The notes beneath the pieces are model-generated. The model was not told the origin of the DNA. It ran no database searches and saw only the letters and a program-made list of their open reading frames with translations. A stretch of DNA of 25,330 bases from JBCBWG01 sp964579305. GTDB taxonomy: Bacteria; Pseudomonadota; Alphaproteobacteria; Rhizobiales; Hyphomicrobiaceae. Made by a program: the position numbers and the translations under genes. Of this stretch, positions 15,906 through 23,219 are shown piece after piece. Each line of letters begins with the position of its first letter. Position 1 is the first letter of the stretch. The stretch covers positions 1-25,330 of the forward strand of contig CAZOGY010000043.1 of the NCBI GenBank assembly GCA_964579305.1, written 5' to 3'.

Positions 15906-16568
15906 TTACCGCAGCCGCCAAACCGCCGTCGACTTGATTTCAGAGTCTTCCAACTCCCGGGTCACAGGAACAGCGTATCGCGCAATTTCTTCCAACTCAT
16001 CAGACGGGCAGAAATAGCGGTTGGGATCTCCGATCAGCACAAGCGCGTTTGAGTCGATCGCGCATCTTGCAAAAGCCATTACGCGCTCCGCAAGCGCTTT
16101 TTCGTAAAATAAATCGCCAATCAGGATCGTGTCGAACTGACTTGGATCCGTGCTGAGTTTATCATCGCGTGTGGCGGTCAACTGCACATTGTTTTCGATG
16201 GCGTTCAGCGTGGCCGCGGACTGTGCGAATGGATCGGGATCGTTGGCTTCCGCAGATGCCGCGCCGGCGATCATTGCAGCGATGGCAATGAGGCCTGAGC
16301 CGGCGCCAAGATCCAAAACTGATTTGGTGGCGACGGTTTCGCGATTGTCGAGGATGTAGCGGGCAAGCGCCTGTCCGCCTGCCCAAGCAAAAGCCCAAAA
16401 CGGCGGCGGAATGTTCATTTGCCCGAGTTCTTCTTCCGTCTTGCGCCAGATGGGCAGGCTTTCTTCGGCCAAGTGCAGTCCGACCTCCGGGACCAGTGGC
16501 GGTGCAAGCAACTTGGTGTTGGCGCGGATGAATGCAACGTAATCGTGTTTATGTGTCAGGTTTGTCAT
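15906..16568 (-). CDS. ETF-beta lysine methyltransferase-like (METTL20 family) protein
   Basis: The 220-residue product is a class I SAM-dependent methyltransferase resembling bacterial homologues of METTL20, which trimethylate lysines of the electron transfer flavoprotein beta subunit. Seen: FIRANTKLLAPPLVPE (13-28), LPIWRKTEEEL (38-48), PPPFWAFAWAGGQALARY (54-71), the SAM loop VLDLGAGSGL (84-93), GDLFYE (151-156) and the ending PVTRELEDSEIKSTAVWR. Older annotation may call such proteins ribosomal L11 or generic methyltransferases. The target is inferred from the family; no etf genes are in the window. The start ATG (16568-16566) overlaps the EVE gene stop as ATGA, implying coupled translation. 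A frame opening at 16646 would lie within the EVE gene. Confidence 0.88.
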   Translation of the reverse strand: MTNLTHKHDYVAFIRANTKLLAPPLVPEVGLHLAEESLPIWRKTEEELGQMNIPPPFWAFAWAGGQALARYILDNRETVATKSVLDLGAGSGLIAIAAMIAGAASAEANDPDPFAQSAATLNAIENNVQLTATRDDKLSTDPSQFDTILIGDLFYEKALAERVMAFARCAIDSNALVLIGDPNRYFCPSDELEEIARYAVPVTRELEDSEIKSTAVWRLR

Positions 16569-17026
16569 TTCAATTTGGGCAATGTTTTTTGTGCGTCTTT
16601 GATTGCCTTTAAGGTGAGGCCGCTCTTTTTGACGATATGTTTCCACTCATCATCCGTTACGGGCTGGACTGAGAGCCGCATCGATGTCACGAGCGACATG
16701 TCCTGCAGTTTTGCATCGGCCTTGACGTCGGCTAGCGTGACCGGTTCGGGCACGTCGATCACGGCGCGTACGTCGACGCATTCCCAGCGCTCATCATCGG
16801 TCGTGCTATCTTGATGGGCCAGTGCGCAGACTTCGCAAATGCCCACGATATCCTTGCCAGCGTTGGAATGATAAAAGAAGCCGAGGTCGCCCAATTTCAT
16901 TTCGCGCATATTATTGCGCGCTTGGTAATTGCGGACGCCGTCCCATTCTTCGCCGTTGGCGCCTTTGGCCTTGAGATCATCCCAAGAAAAGACGTCCGGT
17001 TCTGATTTAAAAAGCCAATAGGCCAT
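16565..17026 (-). CDS. EVE domain-containing protein
   Basis: The 153-residue product is a single EVE domain, a PUA-like fold that in other proteins reads modified bases in DNA or RNA. Seen: the opening AYWLFKSEPDVFSWDDL (2-18), the family core WDGVRNYQARNNMREM (28-43), GDLGFFYHSN (46-55) and a closing helix with LKAIKDAQKTLPKL. It has the usual length and no extra domain, so no restriction or nuclease activity is visible. The start has AGGAG 7 bases upstream. Its last bases overlap the methyltransferase start, and gpsA lies 66 bp upstream on the same strand. Its function is unknown; nucleic-acid binding is family inference. Confidence 0.93.
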   Translation of the reverse strand: MAYWLFKSEPDVFSWDDLKAKGANGEEWDGVRNYQARNNMREMKLGDLGFFYHSNAGKDIVGICEVCALAHQDSTTDDERWECVDVRAVIDVPEPVTLADVKADAKLQDMSLVTSMRLSVQPVTDDEWKHIVKKSGLTLKAIKDAQKTLPKLK

Positions 17027-17092
17027 GGCGTGGCTCCTACGTGCTTTGCGCTTGATGGTGATTGGGGTGTCGCGGTTTTGGCGCGGGCGGCT

Positions 17093-18088
17093 TCAGTCTT
17101 CGGCTTTCAATGGCCGCTGCATCAAAGCGTCGATCGCGGCATCGACGGTGAGGCGATCCTCGACAATGGCGTGGACCGCGCGGGCGATGGGGACGTCGAC
17201 GCTTTTTGCATCGGCCATGGCGACCAGGGCTGCGGCCGTAAACACGCCTTCGGTGACAGACTTGCGTTCGCCGAGAACGGCGTCGATGGACTGGCCCTGG
17301 CCGAGGGCGCGGCCAAGCGACATGTTGCGCGACTGGGCGCTGCCGCAGGTCAACAAAAGGTCGCCAAGCCCGGAAAGGCCGGCCAGGGTTTCCGCCCGTG
17401 CGCCATGCGCTTCGGCAAAGCGGCGCAGTTCAGCAAATCCGCGTGTGACGAGTGCTGCGTGCGCATTGGCGCCAAGCTGCCGTCCGTCGACAATACCGGC
17501 GGCGATGGCGAGCACGTTCTTTGTTGCGCCCCCGATTTCGACACCGACGACGTCGTCGGTCCAATACAGGCGGAGCTGATTGGAGCCAATCGTCTCAGCA
17601 ATGCGTTTGCCGAGGGCTTCGTCTCGCGATGCGACCGTCAGTGCCGCTGGAAGCCCTTTCGCGACCTCGATGGCAAAGCTTGGGCCGGAGAGGAACGCGG
17701 CCGGGTGGTTAGGCGCGATCTCGGCCACAACCTCGTGCAGCAGCCGGTTCGTGCCGCGCTCAATGCCCTTTGCGCAGACGACCAACGGTGTTTGTGCTGC
17801 AATCAGGGGGGCGAGATCGGCCAGGATGCGGCCGAGATGCTGTGCCGGCGGCACCAGCAGTATGAGGTCTCGATCCGACAGGTCATTCAGGTGCGCAACG
17901 GCTTGGAGCGTGGTCGGCAGCGGCACGTTTGGCAAGAATTGCGGATTTGTATGCGTATCGTTGATTGCAGCAACCGTTTCAGGCTCATGCGCCCACAATT
18001 TGATGTTGCGGCCGCGGACGGCGAGAGCGTGCCCGAGCGCCGTGCCCCAGGCGCCGCCCCCGACAATGCCAATTCGTTCAAAGCTCAT
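17093..18088 (-). CDS. gpsA: Glycerol-3-phosphate dehydrogenase [NAD(P)+]
   Basis: GpsA reduces dihydroxyacetone phosphate to sn-glycerol-3-phosphate for phospholipid synthesis. The 331-residue product has the normal length. Seen: the dinucleotide loop GIVGGGAWGTALG (7-19), the SGPSFAIEVA segment (134-143), Lys190 in GGATKNVLAIAAG as the expected catalytic lysine, AGLSGLGDLLLTC (236-248) and SRNMSLGRALG (253-263). The start at 18088 is supported by the nucleotide-binding strand beginning at once; the ribosome binding site is weak. It lies 54 bp after tsaD on the same strand, a pairing common in alphaproteobacteria. Confidence 0.97.
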   Translation of the reverse strand: MSFERIGIVGGGAWGTALGHALAVRGRNIKLWAHEPETVAAINDTHTNPQFLPNVPLPTTLQAVAHLNDLSDRDLILLVPPAQHLGRILADLAPLIAAQTPLVVCAKGIERGTNRLLHEVVAEIAPNHPAAFLSGPSFAIEVAKGLPAALTVASRDEALGKRIAETIGSNQLRLYWTDDVVGVEIGGATKNVLAIAAGIVDGRQLGANAHAALVTRGFAELRRFAEAHGARAETLAGLSGLGDLLLTCGSAQSRNMSLGRALGQGQSIDAVLGERKSVTEGVFTAAALVAMADAKSVDVPIARAVHAIVEDRLTVDAAIDALMQRPLKAED

Positions 18089-18142
18089 CTGCCGTCGGTC
18101 CCATTGCCATGGTGAGGCGCCGCGCCTTAAGGGCCGGATCGC

Positions 18143-19258
18143 TCAAGCTTTTGCGCCCTTGTGGCCTGCGCCAAGCACCGGTGCGGCCTGCTCGTCAAGC
18201 GGCCACCGGGCGCGCGCGGCGCGTTCAAACCCATCGCACACGGGCGGGCGGGCAAGCTTTTCAAGTCCCGCCCAGGCGACCATCGCCGCATTGTCCGTGC
18301 ACAATGCCGGAGGCGGGACGATGAGCGTCAGGCCAGCGTCGGCGGCGAGCGTCTCCAACTTTGCGCGCAGACTGCGATTCGCGGCAACGCCACCGGCGAC
18401 AACGAGCGTTGGCGCGGCGCCAAGCTCAGCGCGGGTTTCTTCGATTGCGCGTCGGACGCGGTCGGCCACGCAATCGCAGACGGCGGCTTCAAAGCTTGCG
18501 CACAGGTCGGAAATGTTCGCGTCGGTCAATGGGACGAGCGGCGTTGCGGCCCGCCTGACGGCCGTTTTCAGCCCGGCGAACGAGAAATGCGGCTCACGGC
18601 GGCCGACCATCGGTCTTGGAAATTCGAAGGCGCAAGGATCGCCGCTGCCCGCCATGCGTTCTACCGCGGGCCCGCCAGGTGCATTGAGGCCCAAGAGCTT
18701 GGCGGTCTTGTCAAATGCTTCGCCGAGCGCGTCATCGATCGTTGAGCCAACGCGGCGATAGACGCCGATGCCGGTTACCAGGACAGTCTGTGTATGTCCG
18801 CCAGAGACGAGCAAGAGCAGGTAGGGCGGCTGGCGCTGATCGGTCAGGCCGACGGTCAGTGCGTGGGCTTCCAGATGGTTGATTGCGAGGAACGGCTTGG
18901 CACATGCCAACGCCAATGCCTTGGCCAGCGTGGTCCCAACGATCAGGCCGCCGATCAGGCCGGGGCCGGCGGTCGCAGCGATCGCGTCGAGGTGCGCGAC
19001 GTCAATACCCGCATCGCTCAGTGCTTCTGCGACAATCTCATCGAGGCACGACAGGTGTGCGCGCGCGGCGATCTCTGGGACAACACCGCCGTAGGGGGCA
19101 TGTTCGGCCCACTGTGAACGAACAACGTTGGATCGGATCTCACCGCGACCGTCAGCATGGCGCACAACAACGGCGGCCGCGGTCTCATCGCAGCTCGTCT
19201 CGATACCCAGCACCGTTGTTGTGCGCGATTGGGTCATGGGCGGCTTGATATCCTGCAT
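18143..19258 (-). CDS. tsaD: tRNA N6-adenosine threonylcarbamoyltransferase
   Basis: TsaD transfers the threonylcarbamoyl group to A37 of ANN-decoding tRNAs with partners TsaB and TsaE. The product (371 residues) shows the Kae1/ASKHA signatures: LGIETSCDET (17-26), the metal-binding HLEAH (128-132), SGGHTQ (152-157), LGEAFDKTAKLLGL (178-191), PHFSFAGLKTA, AGGVAANRSLR and the late CTDNAAM with its aspartate. Two starts seven codons apart are possible (19258 and 19237); neither has a strong ribosome binding site, and the later one fits homologue length slightly better. It diverges from hemC. A few extra residues after the family core (DEQAAPVLGAGHKGAKA) are unremarkable. Confidence 0.97.
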   Translation of the reverse strand: MQDIKPPMTQSRTTTVLGIETSCDETAAAVVVRHADGRGEIRSNVVRSQWAEHAPYGGVVPEIAARAHLSCLDEIVAEALSDAGIDVAHLDAIAATAGPGLIGGLIVGTTLAKALALACAKPFLAINHLEAHALTVGLTDQRQPPYLLLLVSGGHTQTVLVTGIGVYRRVGSTIDDALGEAFDKTAKLLGLNAPGGPAVERMAGSGDPCAFEFPRPMVGRREPHFSFAGLKTAVRRAATPLVPLTDANISDLCASFEAAVCDCVADRVRRAIEETRAELGAAPTLVVAGGVAANRSLRAKLETLAADAGLTLIVPPPALCTDNAAMVAWAGLEKLARPPVCDGFERAARARWPLDEQAAPVLGAGHKGAKA

Positions 19259-19437
19259 CCGTGCGTGGCGCTTTGGCCGGCTTGCCGCGGCGTCTCAGAC
19301 TGTGGTCGACTTGTAAGGCGCGATTAGTGCGCGCATGCCTGACGGCCTGTCAAAGGTCTCCAGCACGCTGGGCTGAAGCAACGTTGCGCGTTTGCGGGTT
19401 GCCCTGTCAGGCCGTGCCCGACTTGAATGGAGGACGC
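19259..19437. promoter_or_regulatory. Divergent promoter region tsaD / hemC
   Basis: This 179-bp gap must carry promoters for both genes. ACGGCCTG (19342-19349) and CAGGCCGT (19408-19415) are inverted copies within longer partly matching sequence, which could pair or bind a regulator. No -35/-10 pair is clear. Confidence 0.4.
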
Positions 19438-20382
19438 ATGCCGGCGCCGATACGCATTGGGACCCGCGGTTCGCCGCTTGCCCTCGCGCAAGCCCACGAA
19501 ACGCGCGACCGGCTTGTCGCCGCGCATGGGCTGGACGCGGCCGCGATTGAGATCGTGGTTATCAAAACGACGGGCGATCAAATCTTGGACCGTCCATTGT
19601 CGGAGGTCGGCGGCAAAGGGCTTTTCACCAAAGAGATCGAGGAAGCATTGTATCGCCGCGAGATTGATCTGGCGGTTCATTCGATGAAGGATCTTGAAAC
19701 CTCGCTGCCGGATGGGCTGGAGGTTGTCTGCGTGTTGCCGCGTGAAGATGTGCGTGATGCATTTATAAGCCTGCGATACGAGCGCTTGGACGATGTGCCA
19801 GCAGGCTCGGCGGTGGGGACGTCGTCTCTGCGCCGCCGCGCGCAATTGAAGAATGCGCGTCCGGATCTTGAGGTGGTTGAGTTCCGCGGCAACGTTCAGA
19901 CCCGCCTCAAAAAGCTTGAGGATGGTGTCGCGGTCGCGACGTTCCTGGCTTGCGCGGGGTTGCGCCGGCTTGGCTATGAGGACCGCATTCGGGCCGCGAT
20001 TGAGACCGATGCCATGCTGCCCGCGGTCGCTCAGGGTGCGATCGCCATTGAAACGCGGGCTGACGACGCGGAGACCAACGCACTGCTTGCCCCTTTGAAT
20101 GATGATGTTTCGCGGATGTGTGTGACGGCTGAGCGGACCTTTTTGGCAAGGCTTGATGGGTCGTGTCGGACCCCCATTGCGGGACTTGCCCAGCCACAAG
20201 CCGATGGCCGCTACCGGTTCCGTGGGCAGGTGCTGTCGCCGGACGGGGCCCATATGATCGCGGCGGAACGGTCGGGTCCGGCAGAGGATTTGGTGGCTCT
20301 GGCGCAGGACGCTGCGGAGGATCTATTGGTCCGCGGCGCGCGCGAGATCGCGGCTGGCCTTGCCGGCGGCGCGGCGGGCTGA
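19438..20382 (+). CDS. hemC: Porphobilinogen deaminase (hydroxymethylbilane synthase)
   Basis: HemC joins four porphobilinogens into hydroxymethylbilane, the third common step of tetrapyrrole synthesis, in the cytoplasm. The 314-residue product has the expected length. Seen: IRIGTRGSPLALAQA (5-19), VIKTTGDQI (41-49), GGKGLFTKEIEEAL (58-71), HSMKDL (81-86) with the catalytic Asp85, GTSSLRRRAQL (127-137), FRGNVQTRL (149-157) and Cys243 in LDGSCRTPIAG, which anchors the dipyrromethane cofactor. GGAGG lies 4 bases before the ATG at 19438, which decides against upstream in-frame codons. Its stop overlaps the hemD start by one base (TGATG). Confidence 0.97.
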   Translation: MPAPIRIGTRGSPLALAQAHETRDRLVAAHGLDAAAIEIVVIKTTGDQILDRPLSEVGGKGLFTKEIEEALYRREIDLAVHSMKDLETSLPDGLEVVCVLPREDVRDAFISLRYERLDDVPAGSAVGTSSLRRRAQLKNARPDLEVVEFRGNVQTRLKKLEDGVAVATFLACAGLRRLGYEDRIRAAIETDAMLPAVAQGAIAIETRADDAETNALLAPLNDDVSRMCVTAERTFLARLDGSCRTPIAGLAQPQADGRYRFRGQVLSPDGAHMIAAERSGPAEDLVALAQDAAEDLLVRGAREIAAGLAGGAAG

Positions 20383-21140
20383 TGCGGTTGTGGGTCACGC
20401 GGCCGCTGGACGATGCGGCTAACGTGGCCGCAATGCTGGCTGCGCAGGGACATGACGCGGTGGTAGAGCCGCTGTTGGCTGTCCATTTTCTAGAGCTTGC
20501 TGATGCAGCCTGTCCGCCACAGTTCGTCGTGGCGACAAGTCGGAACGCGGTGCGCGCGGTCACGCGAGGCAACGGGCAATTGCCGGATGCATTGGCAAAA
20601 GCTGATTGGATTGTGGTCGGTGATGCCACCGCACAGCTCGCAGCAGAGGCCGGGGCGCGCTCGGTCGCCGTTGGCGCTGGCACGGCACGCGATCTGGTCG
20701 ACCCGATCGTGGCGGCGGTGCGATCATGCGATCAGGCCGCTGGGATGCGTCCGGGTACTATTGTCGCGGAAGGCGGTGGTCGCGTGCTGCACTTGCGCGG
20801 GGTCGATGTCGCGTTTGACCTGGCCGGCGCGCTCTCGGCGCATGGCATCACGCTGGCGCAGTCCATCGTCTACGAAGCGCGCCCCACGCAAGCGCCGTCG
20901 GCGCGGCTTGCCGCCCAAATCTCAGCGGGAGAACTGGGTGGTGTGCTCTTGTTTTCGCCAAGAACCTCACATCTGTACATAGAACGTTTAACGGCCCTGG
21001 GCTTAACTGAGGCAGCACGAAAATTGCACCATTTCTGCCTGTCCGAAGCGGTTGCAACGCCAATCAGGGCCGCGGGTCTCGGCTTTGTGGGTGTATCAGC
21101 AAAGCCAAATGTCAAGAAAATGCTTGAACTTATCGGCTAG
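20382..21140 (+). CDS. hemD: Uroporphyrinogen-III synthase
   Basis: HemD closes hydroxymethylbilane with inversion of ring D to give uroporphyrinogen III. The 252-residue product is divergent as usual for the family, but shows WVTRPLDDAANVAAML (4-19), ATSRNAVRAV (51-60), a domain-swap region with VGDATAQLA, a second half with the ARPTQ strand and GVLLFSPRTSHLYIERL, and the closing FVGVSAKPNVKKMLELI. The start is set by TGATG overlap with hemC, which predicts coupled translation. The 127-bp gap after it separates the heme genes from mic60, so a separate promoter for the latter is possible. Confidence 0.93.
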   Translation: MRLWVTRPLDDAANVAAMLAAQGHDAVVEPLLAVHFLELADAACPPQFVVATSRNAVRAVTRGNGQLPDALAKADWIVVGDATAQLAAEAGARSVAVGAGTARDLVDPIVAAVRSCDQAAGMRPGTIVAEGGGRVLHLRGVDVAFDLAGALSAHGITLAQSIVYEARPTQAPSARLAAQISAGELGGVLLFSPRTSHLYIERLTALGLTEAARKLHHFCLSEAVATPIRAAGLGFVGVSAKPNVKKMLELIG

Positions 21141-21267
21141 AAAATTGTGCTGTGGCACGGCATAACGCTTGTGTGCGCTGGGCTCGGCTTCGGCAGGGCA
21201 AGGCGCGGTTAGAACACGCGTGGCCGGTCGCGGAGCACAAGCGGAACTCGTTCGCGGAGGATCTCTC

Positions 21268-23214
21268 ATGAGCAATGGCAAAGGCGGCCGGGGAAAAGAC
21301 CAAAAGGTCCCGAGCCGCGTGATCGATCTCAAAGCGACTGAGGTGCGCGGGAGCGAGACCGCAAAGGGGTCCAAGGTCGGCACGGCCGATAGCGGAGCGT
21401 CCGGCCAATCAGCGCAGACGTCGGTGCCGAAGGCTGGCGCGACGCCCACTGGGACGGCCGCAGCGCTTGCAGCCTCGAAGGCGACCGGTGCACGGGGCGC
21501 GGCACCGGCGGGCACAGGCGGCCGGTCTGCAACCGCGCAGGGCACGGCGAGTGGCCCTGCGGGTGGGACGTCCCAAGGCGGATCGGCTGCAGGCGTTGCT
21601 GCGGCGGCCTCGGGTACCGGCGGTTCCGGCCGCAGCGGCGGCGGATCTGGCTCCGGCGGCTCGGGCAGCAATGGGTCCGGCGGTGCAAACGAGCCGGAGC
21701 GTGTCGTCATTCGTGAGCGGCGCGGCCCCGGATTCTTGGGCACGCTGACGCATCTCGTGGCCGGTTTTATCGGCGGCGGCATCGTTCTTTACGGCGGTGA
21801 GCAGATCCGGGCGTTGGGCCAACAGGCTGGCCTGCAATTGCCGCAGCCTGCCGTTTCCGTCCCAGAGTCACTTGAAAATCGCATTGCGTCGCTTGAGCAG
21901 TCGACCTCCGGTCGTTCTGATCAGGCTGCAACAGAGCAGCTTGGCGAACGCATCGCCGCACTTGAGGCGAAGGCTGGAACGCTCGATAGCCTCGCGCAGG
22001 AGATCACCGCGTTGAAGACGGCGCAGGCAGAGCTTGCGCAAAATGCTGCGAATGGCGGCGGGTCCGGAGACGGTCAGTCTGCTGGCGATGGCGCCACCTC
22101 TGAGCAACTCGCGACCGTTGCGGGGCGCATCGACAAGATCGAGCAAACACTTGCCACGTTATCGCGCGCTGCTGGGCCGGATGGGACAAGCGGCGGCCGG
22201 CTTGCACAGGTCGCTGCGCTCTCAGGGCGTCTGACGGCTTTGGAAAGTGCGCTGAAGACCCAGGTTGAATCGCTTCGCACGAGTGTTCTCAATGAGGTCG
22301 ACCAGCGCATTACGCCGGCGACGACCGCGAGTGAGGCGGCACGCACTGGTACCGAACGCGTGGATCGCGAAGTCGCCGATCTGCGCAATGAGGCCGCCAG
22401 GCTGAAGCAAACCGCGACCAACCTGCAAAGCGAGCTGAAGCAACTCGACAACGAGATCCGCGCAGCAAGCGATCAGGCCGCGACGATTGCTACGCAGGTG
22501 AAAGACCTGCGCGGCGACTTTGATCAGGAAATCAAGAAAGTTGCCCGTCCAGCCGACGTCAAAACGGCCGTCGCGCCGATCGATCAGAAGGTCACGGCGC
22601 TGCAAACAGATGTCAGTCAGATCAAGTCGGAAGCTGCATCGCGCAAGGCCAGCGGCGAGCGCATCGTTCTGGCATTGCAGCTTTCCAACCTCAAGCGGGC
22701 GCTTGACCGGGGCAGCGCGTATGCAGCCGAATTGGCGGACGTGAAGAGCCTCGCAGACCGCCTGAACCTCAGCGGGGATGGGGTCGATTTCTCTGCGCTT
22801 GAGGGCTTCAAGGACAAGGGCGTTGCAACGGTGCCGGCGCTGTTGAGCGAGTTCCGCTCGTTAAGCTTTGACATGATCCAAGCCGGCGAGACGGACAAGA
22901 GCGCCAATTGGATGGACAAGCTTGTCTCCGGCGCCAAATCGATCGTTCAGGTGCGTCGCACTGGTAGCTCTGCCGAGGTCGACCCCAACTCGCTTGAAGG
23001 GATCGTCGCGACGATCGAGCAGGAGTTGCGCGCAGGACGGATCAGCGCGGCCGTGGCCGCTGCGGAGAAGCTGCCGCCGCCGTCGAAGAAAGCGGCCGGC
23101 CAGTGGCTGACGCAGCTTAAGGCGCGCGGGGCTGTCGATGCCGCCATCGCAACGATCGAAAGCAACTTGAAGGGCGCACTGACGTCCGCCAACGCACCGG
23201 CTGAGAAAGGCTAG
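21268..23214 (+). CDS. Mic60/mitofilin-like inner membrane protein (COG4223 type)
   Basis: The 648-residue product has the layout of alphaproteobacterial Mic60, homologue of the mitochondrial cristae-junction protein. Seen: a long Gly/Ala/Ser/Thr-rich, probably disordered cytoplasmic N-terminus (1-145), a basic stretch then one membrane helix (about 157-176), a long coiled coil (about 200-460, heptad Leu/Ala pattern broken by a Gly-rich insert at 261-276), and a C-terminal mitofilin signature region (about 465-640) with LALQLSNLKRALDRG. In other alphaproteobacteria such proteins bend membrane, and some sit beside heme genes. GGAGG lies 7 bases before the ATG at 21268. The hemY gene starts 5 bp after the stop. 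Confidence 0.9.
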   Translation: MSNGKGGRGKDQKVPSRVIDLKATEVRGSETAKGSKVGTADSGASGQSAQTSVPKAGATPTGTAAALAASKATGARGAAPAGTGGRSATAQGTASGPAGGTSQGGSAAGVAAAASGTGGSGRSGGGSGSGGSGSNGSGGANEPERVVIRERRGPGFLGTLTHLVAGFIGGGIVLYGGEQIRALGQQAGLQLPQPAVSVPESLENRIASLEQSTSGRSDQAATEQLGERIAALEAKAGTLDSLAQEITALKTAQAELAQNAANGGGSGDGQSAGDGATSEQLATVAGRIDKIEQTLATLSRAAGPDGTSGGRLAQVAALSGRLTALESALKTQVESLRTSVLNEVDQRITPATTASEAARTGTERVDREVADLRNEAARLKQTATNLQSELKQLDNEIRAASDQAATIATQVKDLRGDFDQEIKKVARPADVKTAVAPIDQKVTALQTDVSQIKSEAASRKASGERIVLALQLSNLKRALDRGSAYAAELADVKSLADRLNLSGDGVDFSALEGFKDKGVATVPALLSEFRSLSFDMIQAGETDKSANWMDKLVSGAKSIVQVRRTGSSAEVDPNSLEGIVATIEQELRAGRISAAVAAAEKLPPPSKKAAGQWLTQLKARGAVDAAIATIESNLKGALTSANAPAEKG

Positions 23215-23219
23215 CCTCA

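Noticed and set aside
17030..18115. 361-codon rightward frame
   Set aside because: Mirror of gpsA on the opposite strand; composition-driven open frame.
19324..20253. 309-codon leftward frame
   Set aside because: Antisense to hemC; no recognisable domain.
20985..21010. Two TTAAC words inside hemD
   Set aside because: Spacing is 11 rather than 7 bases and they lie in coding sequence, so a CtrA site is unlikely.
21568..21690. Gly/Ser-rich repetitive DNA in mic60
   Set aside because: It encodes the disordered N-terminal segment in frame; not an independent repeat element.
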